Below, in pieces: positions 48,040 through 50,099 of a stretch of 50,099 nt of DNA. Numbering within the stretch: position 1 is the first letter of the stretch; every line of letters begins with the position of its first letter. The notes below the pieces were generated by a model. It did not search any database. It worked only from the letters and a program-made list of their open reading frames with translations, and was not told the origin of the DNA. This stretch comes from a virus. The translations under genes were made by a program, and so were the position numbers. The stretch spans positions 1-50,099 of the IMG/VR virus record IMGVR_UViG_3300035703_000135. One strand, 5' to 3'.

Positions 48040-48612
48040 CTAATCGTTGTACCCGAGAGCGCGCCGCCATTCATCGCCCGGAACGCTCGACGTTTGGCCC
48101 TTCTTGTTGAGGAATACAAACACTTGGGCGAACGTATCGCAAACGTCGGCGAAGTGCTTAGCGGCGGCTCGATTCTCCTTGTCGAGTTTCCTAACGGCTT
48201 CGGCTTCGGTAGATCCTTCGGGCAGTTTCCACCACTTCGGAACGTCTTTATGGGGCACAAGGCCAAACGCTTCGGCACAAACGCCGAGATTGTCAAAGGC
48301 GTTTATGATCGTCCCGAGATACGCGCCCGACTTGCCAAGGTGATAGAAAAACAATCGGCCAAAGGCCGATTGTAGGCACTGTAACCGCTTGGCTTCGTCG
48401 ATTGTGCCGTCGTTGCGAACGTATCCGCACCAACTAAGGGCCGCTTTGCGTGGCGCAGTTTGCGCCACGTTAAACAGCCCGTCGAAAGCCTTGCGAAGCA
48501 AGGCAAGCTCTTGCGTGGTCGCGTCAAAGCCCTTGACGTGTTGCGCGGAGCGCAACACTAGGTCGAAAACCGCTTGAACTTGGATCTTTTGTTTTGCTTG
48601 TTTTGTAGCCAT
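48040..48612 (-). CDS. hypothetical protein
   Basis: A 190-aa helical protein (FDLVLRSAQHVKGFDATTQE, AAKHFADVCDTFAQVFVFLN). CGGAGG-T5 leader before the ATG. No family recognised; early-type position in the right arm. Confidence 0.68.
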   Translation of the reverse strand: MATKQAKQKIQVQAVFDLVLRSAQHVKGFDATTQELALLRKAFDGLFNVAQTAPRKAALSWCGYVRNDGTIDEAKRLQCLQSAFGRLFFYHLGKSGAYLGTIINAFDNLGVCAEAFGLVPHKDVPKWWKLPEGSTEAEAVRKLDKENRAAAKHFADVCDTFAQVFVFLNKKGQTSSVPGDEWRRALGYND

Positions 48613-48715
48613 TGTTGAAAAACCTCCGAAAGTAAAAAAAGCTGTAAAACCAACGATTGCAGGATTCTAGGCTTGCTATCGACAGATAGCAAGCCCAAGT
48701 GGACTAGAAAACCGA

Positions 48716-49027
48716 CTATTTGTCGGTTTTCTTTAGATCGGACAAAACCGCCTTCAAAAGTGAATCGACGTGAGCATCATTCGCGCCGTCGTCATAGTAA
48801 AAACAAGGCTTGCGACCATCGAAAGGCAGTACGCGCCCTTGGGGGTTGTGCATGTGTGTAGGGTGGCAGTCGTTGTACGCCCTATCGGTAGTCACCTTGT
48901 TGAGCAACTTCCACGCCTCAGCCGTTCCAAGATCGGCAACTAGATTGCCGATCCCCCAAGCGTCGATAATCGCCTTGAAATCAGCAACAAGCCCCGCGCG
49001 TAAGTGTTCCAGCTTTAATCTAGCCAT
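48716..49027 (-). CDS. hypothetical protein
   Basis: A 103-aa protein with a helical N-terminus (LKLEHLRAGLVADFKAIIDA), a YNDCHPTHMHNP His-rich turn and a charged C-terminus. A hairpin with 8-bp stem and partial T-tract covers its stop (48715-48736), possibly a leftward terminator. Start overlaps the next gene by 13 bp. Confidence 0.66.
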   Translation of the reverse strand: MARLKLEHLRAGLVADFKAIIDAWGIGNLVADLGTAEAWKLLNKVTTDRAYNDCHPTHMHNPQGRVLPFDGRKPCFYYDDGANDAHVDSLLKAVLSDLKKTDK

Positions 49028-49317
49028 AGTGGACGATCCTCCGGTAAAACGGTTGCGGTATCAAACAAAATCGGCCTAGAAAGCCTAGCAGAGTTCCTAG
49101 CGGCCATATCGCGAACATCGGGTAATAGATCCCTATCCTGCAAAACCTCAAAGCATTGGCTAAACTCGTCTGCCTTGTTGGCAACCTTAGCAGTGACAAA
49201 AAAGCCGTAGTAGAAGCCCCCGCCGCTAGCGGGGGCTTCCCTAGTCACAATCGCACTTGCGATAGGAAAGCCGTTCAAAACCACGTCGCAGCGTTCAAAC
49301 TCGTTTGGCGTAGCCAT
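49015..49317 (-). CDS. hypothetical protein
   Basis: A 100-aa protein, beta-rich centre (GGGFYYGFFVTAKVANKADE) and an RDMAARNSARLSRPI helix. It has an AGGAGG-T8 leader. An 11-bp hairpin (49213-49239) encodes the Ala-Ser-Gly-rich stretch. No family recognised. Confidence 0.66.
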   Translation of the reverse strand: MATPNEFERCDVVLNGFPIASAIVTREAPASGGGFYYGFFVTAKVANKADEFSQCFEVLQDRDLLPDVRDMAARNSARLSRPILFDTATVLPEDRPLWLD

Positions 49318-49339
49318 AGCAAAAAAAACCTCCTAAAAC

Positions 49340-49954
49340 CTAGTACAAACGGGCCTTGTAATCGTCGAAAAACTTGTAATCGTCGTCGTCGGAAAAGTAG
49401 TCCTTGGCGCTCCACTTCCGGGGATCGTAGCAACGCGACGAACCACCACCGTTTAGTAACATACCGTTGCTATGCCACGTCTTAGTGGAAGCGTCGTATT
49501 GCCAAGTCCCAAATTTTTTCCATTGGTTGCCGTTGAGTAGGCAAAACCGGTTGTTGTAGGCAAGCTGCGTAAGCAGCTTGCATCGGTGCTGATGTTCCAT
49601 CGGAATAAGCGACTTAGCTAGGAGCGCCGTATCGCTATGCTTACCCTTGGGACAATCGTATTGATCCCCACGCAAAACGCCGTTGTGCATTAGAAAAACG
49701 TCGTTGCCTACGGTGAAGGGGTGCGCGTTCTGCTTGGTAACTTTGCCGTGAGTCGCCAAGCGAAAATGGATCGTAGCCACGGTATCGCCCGGCAAATTCT
49801 GCAAAAGCTCCGAAGCGTAGAAAGCTGGAAAATCGAAAGAGAAAAACAGATTATCGGGCGTATGGATACCGTATCCATCCGGGTTTCTGTTTTCAGCAAT
49901 ATCCAAGTCCAGCTTGAGTAGATTACTAACGCGACCTCGAACTATCAAACACAT
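49340..49954 (-). CDS. class II glutamine amidotransferase-like protein
   Basis: A 204-aa protein beginning MCLIVRG: Cys2 would be the N-terminal nucleophile after Met removal. NPDGYGI, then HFRLATHGKVTKQNAHPF and LMHNGVL match the Ntn-type glutaminase domain (RxATHG, NAHPF, HNG). There is no synthase domain, so ammonia would go to a partner. Phages carry such genes near DNA-modification or nucleotide pathways. A strong AGGAGG-T5 leader is present; this is the first gene of the right leftward block. Confidence 0.83.
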   Translation of the reverse strand: MCLIVRGRVSNLLKLDLDIAENRNPDGYGIHTPDNLFFSFDFPAFYASELLQNLPGDTVATIHFRLATHGKVTKQNAHPFTVGNDVFLMHNGVLRGDQYDCPKGKHSDTALLAKSLIPMEHQHRCKLLTQLAYNNRFCLLNGNQWKKFGTWQYDASTKTWHSNGMLLNGGGSSRCYDPRKWSAKDYFSDDDDYKFFDDYKARLY

Positions 49955-50099
49955 GGTAAAAACCTCCTAAGGGGAAAAACAAACTAGCAAAAAGCTGCAA
50001 AACCAACTAACGCAACAATAGTAGGATTATCGGGAAACAATGCAAGGGCAAAAAAGCAAAACGTAAAAAAGAAAAGGGAAAAAGGGAAAAAGAAAAGCA
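49955..50099. other. A-rich non-coding right edge
   Basis: Contains the ribosome site of the amidotransferase gene and, beyond about 50040, a purine-only A/G-rich stretch. No gene or terminator visible; promoter sequences for the right-arm block should be here or further right. Confidence 0.5.

Overview
The window is part of the genome of a tailed double-stranded DNA phage (Caudoviricetes), probably virulent: no integrase or repressor was recognised. It carries a tape measure protein, tail-tip or fibre-like genes, a small terminase-like gene and a nearly complete phage replication, recombination and nucleotide-metabolism set. No host gene was recognised. The large Cys/Thr-rich protein has GACC...GGTF...GxGxTCxxxxCP modules that I associate with Planctomycetes secreted proteins, a weak hint about the host.

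Layout. (1) 1-9362, plus strand: tape measure gene (5' end outside the window, four 126-bp repeats), two structural-type genes, a 1010-aa Cys/Thr-rich adhesin-like protein, a terminator, and a glycosyltransferase/methyltransferase-like fusion. (2) 9359-35651, minus strand: a long leftward block of tightly overlapping genes. Read in transcription order it holds a sigma-like factor, CsrA, SNF2 helicase, primase, DnaB-like helicase, LysR-like regulator, a cluster of tRNA and tRNA-like elements, polymerase A, a homing endonuclease, dNMP kinase, clamp loader, gp32-like SSB, HAD nucleotidase, RecA, 5'-3' exonuclease, resolvase-like nuclease, sliding clamp, UDG-like/3'-5' exonuclease, a split SbcC with SbcD, small genes and a second glycosyltransferase. 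(3) 35742-38234, plus: small genes and an HNH endonuclease fused in frame to thymidylate synthase. (4) 38231-41537, minus: small terminase-like gene, small genes, HNH endonuclease, palm-polymerase-like protein. (5) 41580-42088: a non-coding divergent junction with a 13-bp hairpin and six copies of a 32-bp repeat. (6) 42089-45596, plus: PhoH, small membrane proteins, phosphoesterase, methyltransferase. (7) 45593-49954, minus: small early-type genes, a lipoprotein and a class II amidotransferase, many with near-identical T-rich leaders.

How it works together: the replisome is modular and self-sufficient (helicase, primase, clamp, loader, SSB, polymerase and exonucleases as separate genes). DNA-end processing (SbcCD, RecA, resolvase, SNF2 helicase) is encoded alongside, and regulation may involve phage sigma-like, CsrA-like and LysR-like proteins.

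The most striking signal is not a gene. Perfect inverted repeats of about 9-15 bp with 2-5 nt loops occur throughout, mostly inside coding sequence. I checked more than twenty with stems of at least 10 bp by eye, where about 0.2 would be expected by chance in uniform random sequence of this length. The same process may have reshaped tRNA arms into tight hairpins.
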